Shown in pieces: positions 7,104 through 14,456 of a stretch of DNA of 14,690 nucleotides (position 1 is the first letter of the stretch; each line of letters begins with the position of its first letter). The notes below the pieces were generated by a model. That model did not search any database and was not told the origin of the DNA. It saw only the letters and a list, made by a program, of their open reading frames with translations. Source of the stretch: Lachnospiraceae bacterium (GTDB taxonomy: Bacteria > Bacillota > Clostridia > Lachnospirales > Lachnospiraceae); the NCBI GenBank assembly GCA_009774395.1, contig VSNQ01000121.1:1-14690 (forward strand). Direction: 5' to 3'. The translations under genes and the position numbers were made by a program.

Positions 7104-7151
7104 TTGACAAAACTAGAATACTTGTATTGCAACTATAATCTGACATTATAG
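7104..7151 (+). promoter_or_regulatory. Likely control region of the SbcCD-like operon
   Basis: A TTGACA box (from 7104) and a TATAAT box (7134-7139) are present but about 24 bp apart, so they are not a standard pair. The TATAAT lies in a perfect inverted repeat, CTATAAT (7133-7139) and ATTATAG (7145-7151). A second small dyad, ATAC-TT-GTAT, lies between them. The arrangement suggests a regulated promoter, but the exact -35/-10 pair is uncertain. Confidence 0.35.
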
Positions 7152-7198
7152 TTAAAGAGTGATATTCGCAAATTATATTATTAAGAGGGTGGATATTG

Positions 7199-8299
7199 AT
7201 GAAATTAATACATTGCGCAGATTTACATTTGGATTCTAAAATGGATTCTAATTTAGATAAGGAGAGTGCAAAAGAGAGAAAAGGAGAAATATTGCACACT
7301 TTTGAGCGAATGATTATGTATGCTGCTCAAAATAGGATATCAGCTATTTTGATTGCTGGTGATATGTTTGATGTAAAGAATATTTCTGCAACCACTAGAA
7401 ATGTAGTCCTACATAATATTGTCGGACATCCAAAGATAACTTTCTATTATTTGAGAGGAAACCATGATAATGATAATTTCCTTTCGGGATTGGAAGATGT
7501 TCCGGAGAATTTGAAAATGTTTGATTCCAAGTGGACTACTTATGATGAAGCCGAAGGAAAAGTTGCTATTTCGGGATTGGAATTATCAGGCGAGAATGCA
7601 GAATCAGCTTACATATCGCTTGTATTGGATTCTAAAAAGTTTAATATAGTGATGCTTCATGGACAAGAGTCAAAAAGTGCCGTAAAAGATAGGGCAGAAA
7701 TCATTAATCTGAAAGCACTAAGGAACAAGGGGATAGATTATCTTGCATTAGGTCATATTCATATGCATAAAATGGAGAAGCTTGATGCAAGAGGAACATA
7801 CTGCTATGCAGGATGTCTTGAAGGAAGAGGCTTTGATGAGTGTGGAGAACATGGATTCGTAGTGCTTAATATAAATGAAGATACAGGAGAGTATACGCAT
7901 GAATTTGTCCAATTTGCGCAGAGAAAGCTATATACAGTTAATGTTGATGTAACGGGTTGCCAGACAACTGCTGAGATGGTATCAAAAGCAACATTGGACT
8001 TGCAAAATGCAGGATGTGACGATGAGGGATTGGTTAAAATTGTATTAAAAGGTTTACTTGATGTTGAGTGTGAAAAAGATATTGTATATTTTCAATCTCG
8101 ATTTAGACAGCGTTTTTACTATGTGAAAGTATATGATGAAACTCGACTCAAGATAGATGTCAGCGATTATATGTTGGATGCGTCTCTGAAAGGGGAGTAT
8201 GTACGCCAAGTAATGGAAGATGAGTCTATTTCTGAAGAAGATAAAAAGATTATAATTCGTTATGGGTTACAGGCAATTGCAGGAGAGGAGGTGCAATAG
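7199..8299 (+). CDS. SbcD/Mre11-like metallophosphoesterase (YhaO-like nuclease)
   Basis: This 366-aa calcineurin-type phosphoesterase is a likely DNA nuclease. All family motifs are visible: HCADLHLD (D8, H10), GDMFD (54-58), GNHDN (87-91), MLHGQ (about 152-156) and GHIHMH (185-190). The C-terminal third is a capping domain. The start is ATG 7199 behind GAGGGTGG; an adjacent in-frame TTG (7196) is less likely. It is two bases away from a Rad50/SbcC-like partner, so the two form an operon and presumably an Mre11-Rad50-type complex. Because the partner has membrane segments, the pair resembles Bacillus YhaO/YhaN more than housekeeping SbcD/SbcC. The location downstream of an element-borne recombinase marks it as cargo. 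Confidence 0.85.
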   Translation: MKLIHCADLHLDSKMDSNLDKESAKERKGEILHTFERMIMYAAQNRISAILIAGDMFDVKNISATTRNVVLHNIVGHPKITFYYLRGNHDNDNFLSGLEDVPENLKMFDSKWTTYDEAEGKVAISGLELSGENAESAYISLVLDSKKFNIVMLHGQESKSAVKDRAEIINLKALRNKGIDYLALGHIHMHKMEKLDARGTYCYAGCLEGRGFDECGEHGFVVLNINEDTGEYTHEFVQFAQRKLYTVNVDVTGCQTTAEMVSKATLDLQNAGCDDEGLVKIVLKGLLDVECEKDIVYFQSRFRQRFYYVKVYDETRLKIDVSDYMLDASLKGEYVRQVMEDESISEEDKKIIIRYGLQAIAGEEVQ

Positions 8300-8301
8300 T
8301 T

Positions 8302-10920
8302 TTGAAAATTTTATCTTGTCATATAGAAAATTTCGGGAAAATTCATGATTATTCTATGGATTTTTCAGATGGAGCCAATATTATTTGTGAAGAAAATGGT
8401 TGGGGAAAAAGTACCTTTGTAGCTTTTATTCGGGCTATGTTTTATGGACTTGAAGGAGAGCGGAAGAGAAGTATTGAAGAAAATGAGCGTAAGAGATATA
8501 AGCCGTGGCAGGGCGGTGTTTTTGGCGGACAACTTGTGTTTGAAATTCAAGGAAAAAAGTATTTGATTTCAAGAGTATTTAAGGATAAAGAAGCAAATGA
8601 CGAATTTGAACTTCGAGATGTAACGACGAATCTTCCTTCTAAAGAATATACCAATAGAATTGGTGAAGAGATCTTTAAGATAAACAGAGAGTCTTTTATA
8701 AGGACAGTTTTTATCGAACAAAACCAATGTGAAACTTCATCAACAGATGACATCAACGCAAAGATAGGACAGCTTGCGGATAATTCAAATGACTTGAATA
8801 ATTTTGAAGCAGCAACTGCAAAACTCGCAGAGATTATAAGTAAGCTGAATCCGAATCGTGCTACTGGTTCTATATCAAAAAGGGGTGAAGATATTGCTAA
8901 GTATGAAAGAATTGTAAAAGGAGGAGAGGAAATTTCCGACAGTATTAAGCGATATCAAGAGAAGCTTCATGACGAGGAAGTTACTTATGAGTGTCTTAAA
9001 GAACAGATGAAGGAAGTTGGAGAAACACAGAAAAAAGTTTCTTACCAGCAATCTATGATGGCAAAGAAGTCTGAATGGGAAAGACTGAAAAATGCTGTTG
9101 ATAGAAAAATGGAAGATAAAGAAACTTATAGGCAAAAGTTCCCTGGAAACATTCCTGCTTTGGAGGATGTGAAAAAGAAAATATCCGAATGTAATGATAT
9201 GGAAAGAACTTATGATAGGGTGGCAATGTATCATGTTACACAAGGAGAGAGGGACAATCTTGTTTCATTAACAAATACTTTTGCTCAGGGTACACCCTTA
9301 GATGCAGATTTTGAAGAAATGTTTAGTAAAGCTAAAAATTTTAGTGATTTAAGTCAAAAGTATACTTCTGAGCAAATAAGCTCTGCTGAAAAGGAAAGGC
9401 TTGATGAGTTGGAACCGTATTTTGTAAATGAATTGGAAAGTGTAACTTCAGTTGTTGGAAAATGGAATAATAGAAATACAAAGAAGGCAACCTTGCCATC
9501 GAAACAGGCAGCACTTATGGCATTGAAGGCATCTATGGAATCACAAAGACCACAGCAATCAAAAAAAATATCTATTCTTTTGATTATTGGGATAATTCTT
9601 GTTGTGGCAGGTTTGCTTGTTACTGTCGCAACCTCTCCTATAGCGGGTATAATAATGGTGGTTGTGGGTGTTGGGCTTGCTGCTGTAGGTATATTAGGAA
9701 ACAAAAAGGTGGAGCCTACACAGTCAGGCATTTCTCCAGAGTTTGAAAATTTGAGGCGAACCATTGATGAAGATGAAGAATTTATTACCAAAACAGACGA
9801 AGAGGTAGAGGATTATCTTATAGCACATGGTAAAAATTTTAATGAGGATACCGTGTCTGTTGTTCTACAAGAGATTACTGAGGAATCTGTTGAGTATTCT
9901 TCCTTAAAGAAAAAATATCAAAGATCTTTGGATCGTACAAAAGCAATGGATATAGAGAACTTACGACAAGCTCTTATGACTTTTCTCAGTAAATATGGAA
10001 TTGTGTCCACTGATTCAAGATTTGTTGAAGATTTATATATACTCAAAGATAAAATAGAAAAGTACAACATATTAAGGGAGAAACAGAAAAATTTAGAAAA
10101 GGCAGAAAAAGAATATGAAACGCTTAGAGAGAGGATGACTTCATTTTTGAATGAATATAGTTATGAAGTATCCGATAATATTTCTTTACAACTCAGTAAT
10201 ATCCGGGATTCTGTTGTTAATTACCAAAATTCTATGAAAGCCTTAGAAGATGTGGGGGAAGAACTTGAACAATTTGAAACAGCAAATACAATTTCTGCAT
10301 TGAATGAAATCAAGATAGATGAATCGCTTCCAACGCTTGAAAATCTGAATCAGATAATTCAGCAGCTTACGGACGAGAGAGAAAAGGTTCATAATAACAT
10401 AGGCAATTATAATAAGACGCTTGAAAATCTTCAGGAAGAGTATGATGAGTGGGAGGAAAACTGTGCAAAGTTAAAAGAATTAAAATCCTTACAATCTACG
10501 GAGAAGAAAAAGTATGAATATGTTAGTATAGCAAAGAAAAAATTAGAGCTGGCAAAGGAAGTTATGACCGCAAAATATGCCGATCCAATATTTCAGGGAT
10601 TTAGACAATATTATGAGATGCTTTCTGGCGATGAAGCTGTTCACTTTCATATTGATGCAAATACAACTGTTACTGTAGATGAATTGGGCAAACAACGAGA
10701 TACGGATACTCTCAGTTCTGGGTATAGAGATCTTATAGGAATTTGTCTTAGGATAGCGCTTGTTGATGCTATGTATCAGGAAGAAGAACCGCTGCTCATA
10801 ATGGATGATCCATTTACTAACTTGGATGACAAAAAAGTTAATGCAGGTAAGGATTTTATAGAAAAACTTGCGGAAAAGTATCAGATTATTTATTTTACCT
10901 GTAGTGCTTCAAGAAGATAA
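8302..10920 (+). CDS. Rad50/SbcC-like ATPase with central membrane hairpin (YhaN-like)
   Basis: This 872-aa split ABC-type ATPase pairs with the preceding nuclease. The N-terminal half has Walker A EENGWGKST (30-38), where Glu replaces the usual first Gly as I recall for this clostridial branch. Long coiled coils run from about 190 to 420 and 485 to 760. Between them lie two membrane segments (about 423-442 and 447-467) rich in Ile, Val, Leu and Gly, instead of the Rad50 zinc hook. The C-terminal half has the signature LSSGYRDL (about 804) and Walker B LLIMDDPFTNLDD (about 830). The start is TTG 8302; AGGAGGTG (8288-8295) lies at good spacing and no ATG fits. The membrane hairpin implies a complex tethered at the inner face of the membrane. 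Confidence 0.85.
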   Translation: MKILSCHIENFGKIHDYSMDFSDGANIICEENGWGKSTFVAFIRAMFYGLEGERKRSIEENERKRYKPWQGGVFGGQLVFEIQGKKYLISRVFKDKEANDEFELRDVTTNLPSKEYTNRIGEEIFKINRESFIRTVFIEQNQCETSSTDDINAKIGQLADNSNDLNNFEAATAKLAEIISKLNPNRATGSISKRGEDIAKYERIVKGGEEISDSIKRYQEKLHDEEVTYECLKEQMKEVGETQKKVSYQQSMMAKKSEWERLKNAVDRKMEDKETYRQKFPGNIPALEDVKKKISECNDMERTYDRVAMYHVTQGERDNLVSLTNTFAQGTPLDADFEEMFSKAKNFSDLSQKYTSEQISSAEKERLDELEPYFVNELESVTSVVGKWNNRNTKKATLPSKQAALMALKASMESQRPQQSKKISILLIIGIILVVAGLLVTVATSPIAGIIMVVVGVGLAAVGILGNKKVEPTQSGISPEFENLRRTIDEDEEFITKTDEEVEDYLIAHGKNFNEDTVSVVLQEITEESVEYSSLKKKYQRSLDRTKAMDIENLRQALMTFLSKYGIVSTDSRFVEDLYILKDKIEKYNILREKQKNLEKAEKEYETLRERMTSFLNEYSYEVSDNISLQLSNIRDSVVNYQNSMKALEDVGEELEQFETANTISALNEIKIDESLPTLENLNQIIQQLTDEREKVHNNIGNYNKTLENLQEEYDEWEENCAKLKELKSLQSTEKKKYEYVSIAKKKLELAKEVMTAKYADPIFQGFRQYYEMLSGDEAVHFHIDANTTVTVDELGKQRDTDTLSSGYRDLIGICLRIALVDAMYQEEEPLLIMDDPFTNLDDKKVNAGKDFIEKLAEKYQIIYFTCSASRR

Positions 10921-11044
10921 ACATTTTGTGCAATAAAACAGCTATCAAGATAAACAGTGGAATATCTTTCAAGAAGGAGTTGGCATAAGCATACAAAATA
11001 GAGAATTGAGATGCTATTGTATAATCTAGAAAATAGCTAAGAGA
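10921..11044. other. Spacer between the SbcC-like stop and the terminator
   Basis: No coding frame of note. A short inverted pair, AGCTAT near 10942 and ATAGCT near 11033, is the only structure seen. Confidence 0.4.
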
Positions 11045-11075
11045 GCAGAGATTTAAGAGAGTCCCTGCTTTTTTT
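11045..11075 (+). terminator. Intrinsic terminator of the SbcCD-like operon (copy 2)
   Basis: GCAGAGATTT (11045-11054) pairs with GAGTCCCTGC (11059-11068) around an AAGA loop and is followed by seven Ts. Over the block GAGAGCAG to CTGCTTTTTT it differs from copy 1 at only two loop-side positions. It lies 10 bp before the first right-end repeat. Confidence 0.85.
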
Positions 11076-11084
11076 GTGCGCAAA

Positions 11085-11116
11085 ATTAAACTCATCACTT
11101 GACAATGCTGCATAGA
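11085..11116 (+). repeat. Right-end (att-like) repeat, copy A
   Basis: A 32-bp sequence with core CTTGACAATGCTGCATAGA, also present at 12195 and 14585 in the same orientation. It contains TTGACA (11099-11104) and ends in GA (11115-11116). By comparison with copy C, which abuts the virD4 fragment, this is probably a former right end of the element. Confidence 0.75.
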
Positions 11117-11126
11117 CTCACATAAT
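11099..11126 (+). promoter_or_regulatory. Hybrid promoter across the copy A junction
   Basis: TTGACA inside repeat copy A and CATAAT (11121-11126) just beyond its GA end are 16 bp apart. This mimics the promoter formed at the circle joint of Tn4451-type elements. No + strand gene lies convincingly downstream; transcription would run antisense to the nucleotidyltransferase. Confidence 0.45.
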
Positions 11127-11141
11127 ACCTATAAAATCCAC

Positions 11142-11282
11142 TTCGAGCAGTTTAGGTAAAAATAACCAATAAACTTATTATTTGTCTAAAGAATGATAGG
11201 ATTTTCAAGTGATTCACTCGTTCTTTTGTGAGAAATTTCAAATTCTTTAATTATGTTAGTAGTTTTGTCGAAACTGCTCGAA
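11142..11282. repeat. 12-bp perfect inverted repeat bracketing 117 bp
   Basis: TTCGAGCAGTTT (11142-11153) and AAACTGCTCGAA (11271-11282) are exact reverse complements. The DNA between them is AT-rich and without a credible gene. No clear target-site duplication flanks it, so a miniature transposable element is only one option. Confidence 0.55.
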
Positions 11283-11452
11283 ATGGCATAAAAATAGAAA
11301 AACATGATTTTCTACAGCCTTTGCCATGTTGTCACCACTCGTATTATCTACGCCCATTTGTATACATTGACATATCATCAGGCATGGAGAATATAAAATC
11401 ACGATCACCAAAATCATAAATGTGTTTTATTATTATATTGATCCTCCTACAC
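11283..11452. other. Gene-poor stretch with possible coding remnant
   Basis: On the - strand, AGGAGG (about 11442-11447) follows the nucleotidyltransferase stop. It precedes a short open frame containing DFGDRDFIFSMPDDMSMYTN; a second frame continues as DNTSGDNMAKAVENHVF. Together they look like a short frameshifted gene remnant. A + strand frame from GTG 11228 to 11419 (63 codons) has no ribosome binding site. None is strong enough to call as a gene. Confidence 0.3.
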
Positions 11453-12106
11453 TCATGAAAAATGGTTACTGTAGACATTATTAACAGCCTCAATATAAAC
11501 AACAAATGACGGATGGTCTTTGTCCCACCTACGAGATAGATACATTTCTTTCAAGCTGACATATTGGTTTCTTACATCAAGCCACAGTCCAGCTGCTTTA
11601 ATTTGTTTTGCTTTAATCGCCACATTGCGGGAATAGGGGACTTCATTCCAAACATATTGATCTTTCCCATATCCCCAAGCATTTTTGTTATGGATAAGTC
11701 TGCATAGTGTTCCATCAGAATTTTTGGCAACAATTGCAACATCGAATCTGAACTCAATTGTCGGTTCATCTTTAAAGTATAATATGGATGTCAAACAGGA
11801 AGTTGAGTCATTCGATTCAGAAAAGCATTGCAATCCGGTTGCCTCATCAAGCAAAATGCGTACAGTATTTTTCAAATGGCGCAAATCATTCCAATATTCA
11901 TCTGGTGCTTTGATAATTTCAAGATTATAGTCAAGGTCAAACGGACCATTTCCATTTCTTGTGACCATGTTTCTTGCACCGCTACCTACAAGAGTAAATT
12001 GGGCGCTTATCCCTTTTTCTTTGAGTCTGGAGCACACTTTTTTCAGCGTAATTGAACAGTCTGAACGATATTTTCTGCATTCCGCTTCATCAACAATTTT
12101 AATCAT
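11453..12106 (-). CDS. Nucleotidyltransferase-fold protein
   Basis: This 217-aa protein has the hallmarks of the DNA polymerase beta-type nucleotidyltransferase fold. LVGSGARN (39-46) is followed by FDLDYNL with the metal-binding pair D57 and D59, and EFRFDVAIV supplies a third acid (D122). GGAAAGGA lies 9 bp before ATG. It has its own promoter and a palindrome in the leader. The substrate cannot be read from sequence. Candidates are antibiotic or RNA nucleotidyl transfer, a MNT-type antitoxin or toxin, or a cyclic nucleotide synthase. No HEPN partner or effector gene lies next to it, which weakens the toxin-antitoxin and CBASS readings. It is the only intact gene between repeat copies A and B. 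Confidence 0.7.
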   Translation of the reverse strand: MIKIVDEAECRKYRSDCSITLKKVCSRLKEKGISAQFTLVGSGARNMVTRNGNGPFDLDYNLEIIKAPDEYWNDLRHLKNTVRILLDEATGLQCFSESNDSTSCLTSILYFKDEPTIEFRFDVAIVAKNSDGTLCRLIHNKNAWGYGKDQYVWNEVPYSRNVAIKAKQIKAAGLWLDVRNQYVSLKEMYLSRRWDKDHPSFVVYIEAVNNVYSNHFS

Positions 12107-12136
12107 TTACATTTTTCCTTTCCGCCCATGCCTCCA

Positions 12137-12156
12137 TTTGATATTTCTATATCAAA
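12137..12156. promoter_or_regulatory. Perfect palindrome in the nucleotidyltransferase leader
   Basis: TTTGATAT (12137-12144) and ATATCAAA (12149-12156) are separated by four bases and lie just downstream of the -10 box, near the expected transcription start. It is a likely operator or leader hairpin. Confidence 0.5.
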
Positions 12157-12163
12157 TCATTTT

Positions 12164-12192
12164 ATTGTAACGGTAAAGTCTATATTTGTCAA
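12164..12192 (-). promoter_or_regulatory. Promoter of the nucleotidyltransferase gene
   Basis: On the - strand, TTGACA (12192-12187) and TACAAT (12169-12164) are 17 bp apart. The promoter lies three bases from repeat copy B. Confidence 0.8.
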
Positions 12193-12194
12193 TT

Positions 12195-12226
12195 ATTAAA
12201 TTCATCACTTGACAATGTTGTATAGA
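12195..12226 (+). repeat. Right-end (att-like) repeat, copy B
   Basis: Same 32-bp unit as copies A and C, with core CTTGACAATGTTGTATAGA and ending in GA (12225-12226). Three bases differ from copy A. No -10 box follows at the right distance. Confidence 0.75.
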
Positions 12227-12323
12227 AAAACCCTTCTTGTGGAAAAAACTTTCATATGAAGAGCTTTTGTCTGTTAGAAGCGTAAATTAGCTTTCCAAGT
12301 AATTTTCTGCAAAAACACAAATG

Positions 12324-12704
12324 CTATCTCTTATAGTAAGGGATATAAGCAGGATTTAGTCCCGTTTCCATAGAATAGATGGCTACATTGAGTTGTTCCG
12401 CCTGCTTCATGAACTGTAGCAAATTATTTATATCAGTTGAGAGTTCAAAAATATTGCGGACTACAATTGCATTGATATAATCTTTTTTCATCCATATTTG
12501 CAAGCGTCTAATTTTTGTTCTGTCAAGGTCAATTCTGTTGCTCCGATCCACAATTATTTCCAAAAGCTTCAGTTTTTCACTTTTTGTCTTGCTTATCATT
12601 TCGTCTGCTATAATCATAATCTTGTTTTCAGATTTGTGGGAATTAATAAATCCTATTCCTCTGTATTCACTTTGTGCTGGAGTAAAATTAATAATTTTAT
12701 TCAT
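12324..12704 (-). CDS. Degenerate serine-recombinase-like protein
   Basis: This 126-aa protein follows the layout of a serine-recombinase catalytic domain. A strand (KIMIIADEM) is followed by LLEIIVDRSNRIDLDRTKIRRLQIWMKK, AIVVRNIFELSTDINNLLQF and NVAIYSMETGLN, which match the family's VDEG, VVVKDLSRLSRD and V-IISL-EG elements in order. The nucleophilic Ser of the R-S motif and both helix-E arginines are absent (FELSTD replaces LSRLSRD), and there is no DNA-binding domain. It is probably catalytically dead and may act as a regulator or partner of an active recombinase. ATG 12704 follows AAGGAGAT; the frame is open further upstream without a ribosome binding site. Assignment rests on pattern similarity, so moderate confidence. 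Confidence 0.55.
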   Translation of the reverse strand: MNKIINFTPAQSEYRGIGFINSHKSENKIMIIADEMISKTKSEKLKLLEIIVDRSNRIDLDRTKIRRLQIWMKKDYINAIVVRNIFELSTDINNLLQFMKQAEQLNVAIYSMETGLNPAYIPYYKR

Positions 12705-12861
12705 ATAAATCTCCTTTTCTTGTTGTAGAAAAGAAAGAGTCACCATCTTCTCTTCTAATAATAAGTGTTTTCAGTGCAATTTTTTAGAACAGTTATATGA
12801 TAATGCCAAATTCAATTTTATGTTCCATTTTTCGAGACTATTTTTTTCACATAGTAGTCCT

Positions 12862-13179
12862 TTAAAGATGATTTTTCGAGAATGCGGCTAAAAGTGCTTT
12901 TATTGCCGCCTCCTGTTTCGTCGAAATAGCCATTACTTGATTCTTCCCAAATAAGAGGTAATCCACAGAACAATCCAGAAGCTGTGATAATATAAATAGT
13001 TGGGGAACTGTACAGTTTGCCCGTCCATTCTCAATGCGAGACATCTGATTTTTTTGTATGTCTAAGTATGCAGCGACGTCAACTCCTGTTAATCCTTTTG
13101 CAATTCTTGCTTCCTGAATACGTTGTCCAATTTTTCTTTTTACATCCGCATCAAATTCTTTAATCTCAGTCTGTACCAT
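12862..13179 (-). CDS. Xre/Cro-type helix-turn-helix regulator
   Basis: This 105-aa protein carries a classic HTH_3 domain at about residues 15-75: IGQRIQEARIAKGLTGVDVAAYLDIQKNQMSRIENGRANCTVPQLFILSQLLDCSVDYLLFG. ATG 13179 is chosen because AAGGAGGTG lies about 10 bp upstream; the frame extends further to 13236 but that part overlaps the promoter. It is transcribed from its own promoter, and a terminator separates it from the 349-aa gene upstream on the same strand. It probably regulates itself and perhaps neighbours in this cargo segment. Confidence 0.85.
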   Translation of the reverse strand: MVQTEIKEFDADVKRKIGQRIQEARIAKGLTGVDVAAYLDIQKNQMSRIENGRANCTVPQLFILSQLLDCSVDYLLFGKNQVMAISTKQEAAIKALLAAFSKNHL

Positions 13180-13207
13180 CCTGTGCTCACCTCCTTTCCA
13201 ATATATA

Positions 13208-13236
13208 ATTACAAAATCAGTGCTTGTTGTTTTCAA
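13208..13236 (-). promoter_or_regulatory. Promoter of the Xre-type regulator
   Basis: On the - strand, TTGAAA (13236-13231) and TGTAAT (13213-13208) are separated by 17 bp, and the start codon lies 29 bp beyond. Confidence 0.65.
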
Positions 13237-13237
13237 T

Positions 13238-13270
13238 AAAAAAGGTCACAGCTATTTCGGCTGTAACCTT
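13238..13270 (-). terminator. Intrinsic terminator of the 349-aa gene
   Basis: AAGGTTACAGC and GCTGTGACCTT (read on the - strand, 13270-13242) form an 11-bp stem with one mismatch, followed by a run of Ts. It ends directly against the -35 box of the Xre gene, insulating the two units. Confidence 0.75.
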
Positions 13271-13333
13271 AGTATAACTTGCTTTTTATTTATTTTTATG
13301 GACATTAGAGCTTTAAATTTTGTCCGCAATATT

Positions 13334-14383
13334 TTAAATATAATTTATCAATTCTATTGCTTCATGTACTGTCAGTTTTTTTTCTTCAAGAGTTTTCATT
13401 ACTGTCGGAGTTTCACTTTTTATATATTTAATTAAATTATTATTTCTCTGACGATACTCTGGAAATTCAGTATCAAAATCGAGCGTTTCCATATCAGGTG
13501 ACTCATCAGTTTCTATATTTGCATCTTCTTCATTTGCTTCATTTATTTCTTTACTGATTTTTCCATAATCCAATGCCCACTCAAGTATTTTTTTTGAGTT
13601 TTGTTTTACAGACTTCAAATAAATTTTTAATAAATTTTCTATTCCAGATAAATATTGTTCTTCTGTTCCAAATTTATCATATGCAAATGGATCTACATCT
13701 TTTGGAACTGCACTATCTACTGGTCCGAAAGGTGGAACTGCATATTCTTGATTGCCTTCTTCATTACAACATATTATCGATCCATAATTTATCTGATGAT
13801 TTATGCCCATTCCTTCCTTACGAATTTCTTCTAATGCATTTTCAATCATACATATTCTTTTAGAATTTGAATAATCCAGTTCAATATCCAATACCTGAAG
13901 CCATTGGTCAATATATGGACTCTGCCCCCATGCTGTAATTCCTGCCGCATAATATATATTTTCGTGTATATATTCATATAAATCTACAATCATGTGGCTG
14001 TCAAAACTATCCAGACCTTCATTGCACCAAACTGACACCCAAGAATTATGCATAGCAGCAAGTCTGATTAATACAAAATAAATACATGCCTGCTCTTTTG
14101 TTAATAATATCTCTTTTGCGTTTTTTCCTTTTTGGCTGAAGAAGGCTCCAGCAGATAGCCTTTTTCCTAGGCTTTCACTTTTTCTTTTGTATTCCTTAAG
14201 ACGAGAGTTTTTATTTAAACTGTCATATTTATTCCTCAAAACCTCATACTGTGCTTCTAATTCTTTCTTTTTAGTCTTTCTTTTTTCTACCTTTAATTGC
14301 TGCTCTACTTCTTCGAACTCATTTTTTAGTTGATTAAGCTCTGAATCATATACTTTTTTATGTACATCAATTTTAGATACCAT
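13334..14383 (-). CDS. Unrecognised 349-aa protein with N-terminal coiled coil
   Basis: I do not recognise this family. The N-terminal 75 residues are charged and predicted coiled coil (SELNQLKNEFEEVEQQ, KKKELEAQYEVL). A globular middle part (about 95-275) is rich in aromatic residues, including several Trp (W115, W119, W152, W161), and contains the pair C205-C206. An acidic linker (about 280-305) leads to a short helical tail ending in LTVHEAIELINYI. There is no signal peptide or membrane segment. CAGGAGGGA lies 4-5 bp before ATG 14383, and a plausible promoter lies upstream. It is the largest gene in the last cargo segment, next to an Xre regulator, so an accessory or defence role is possible but not shown. 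Confidence 0.75.
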   Translation of the reverse strand: MVSKIDVHKKVYDSELNQLKNEFEEVEQQLKVEKRKTKKKELEAQYEVLRNKYDSLNKNSRLKEYKRKSESLGKRLSAGAFFSQKGKNAKEILLTKEQACIYFVLIRLAAMHNSWVSVWCNEGLDSFDSHMIVDLYEYIHENIYYAAGITAWGQSPYIDQWLQVLDIELDYSNSKRICMIENALEEIRKEGMGINHQINYGSIICCNEEGNQEYAVPPFGPVDSAVPKDVDPFAYDKFGTEEQYLSGIENLLKIYLKSVKQNSKKILEWALDYGKISKEINEANEEDANIETDESPDMETLDFDTEFPEYRQRNNNLIKYIKSETPTVMKTLEEKKLTVHEAIELINYI

Positions 14384-14400
14384 GTGTCCCTCCTGAGTTC

Positions 14401-14429
14401 AGTATAATTAGTTTGAATATATTTTTAAA
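14401..14429 (-). promoter_or_regulatory. Probable promoter of the 349-aa gene
   Basis: On the - strand, TTTAAA (14429-14424) and TATACT (14406-14401) lie 17 bp apart, and the start codon is about 18 bp beyond. Confidence 0.5.
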
Positions 14430-14456
14430 GTGATTAGTAATGCTTTTATCTATCAT

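Noticed and set aside
7199..10920. Housekeeping SbcCD assignment
   Set aside because: The ATPase has membrane segments instead of a zinc hook and the operon sits inside a mobile element, so YhaO/YhaN-like cargo fits better.
11228..11419. 63-codon + strand ORF downstream of the hybrid promoter
   Set aside because: GTG start without a ribosome binding site, no family resemblance, and it overlaps an inverted-repeat arm.
12828..12880. Direct repeat ATTTTTCGAGA downstream of the Xre gene
   Set aside because: Only 11 bp in AT-rich DNA, with no clear role; could be chance.
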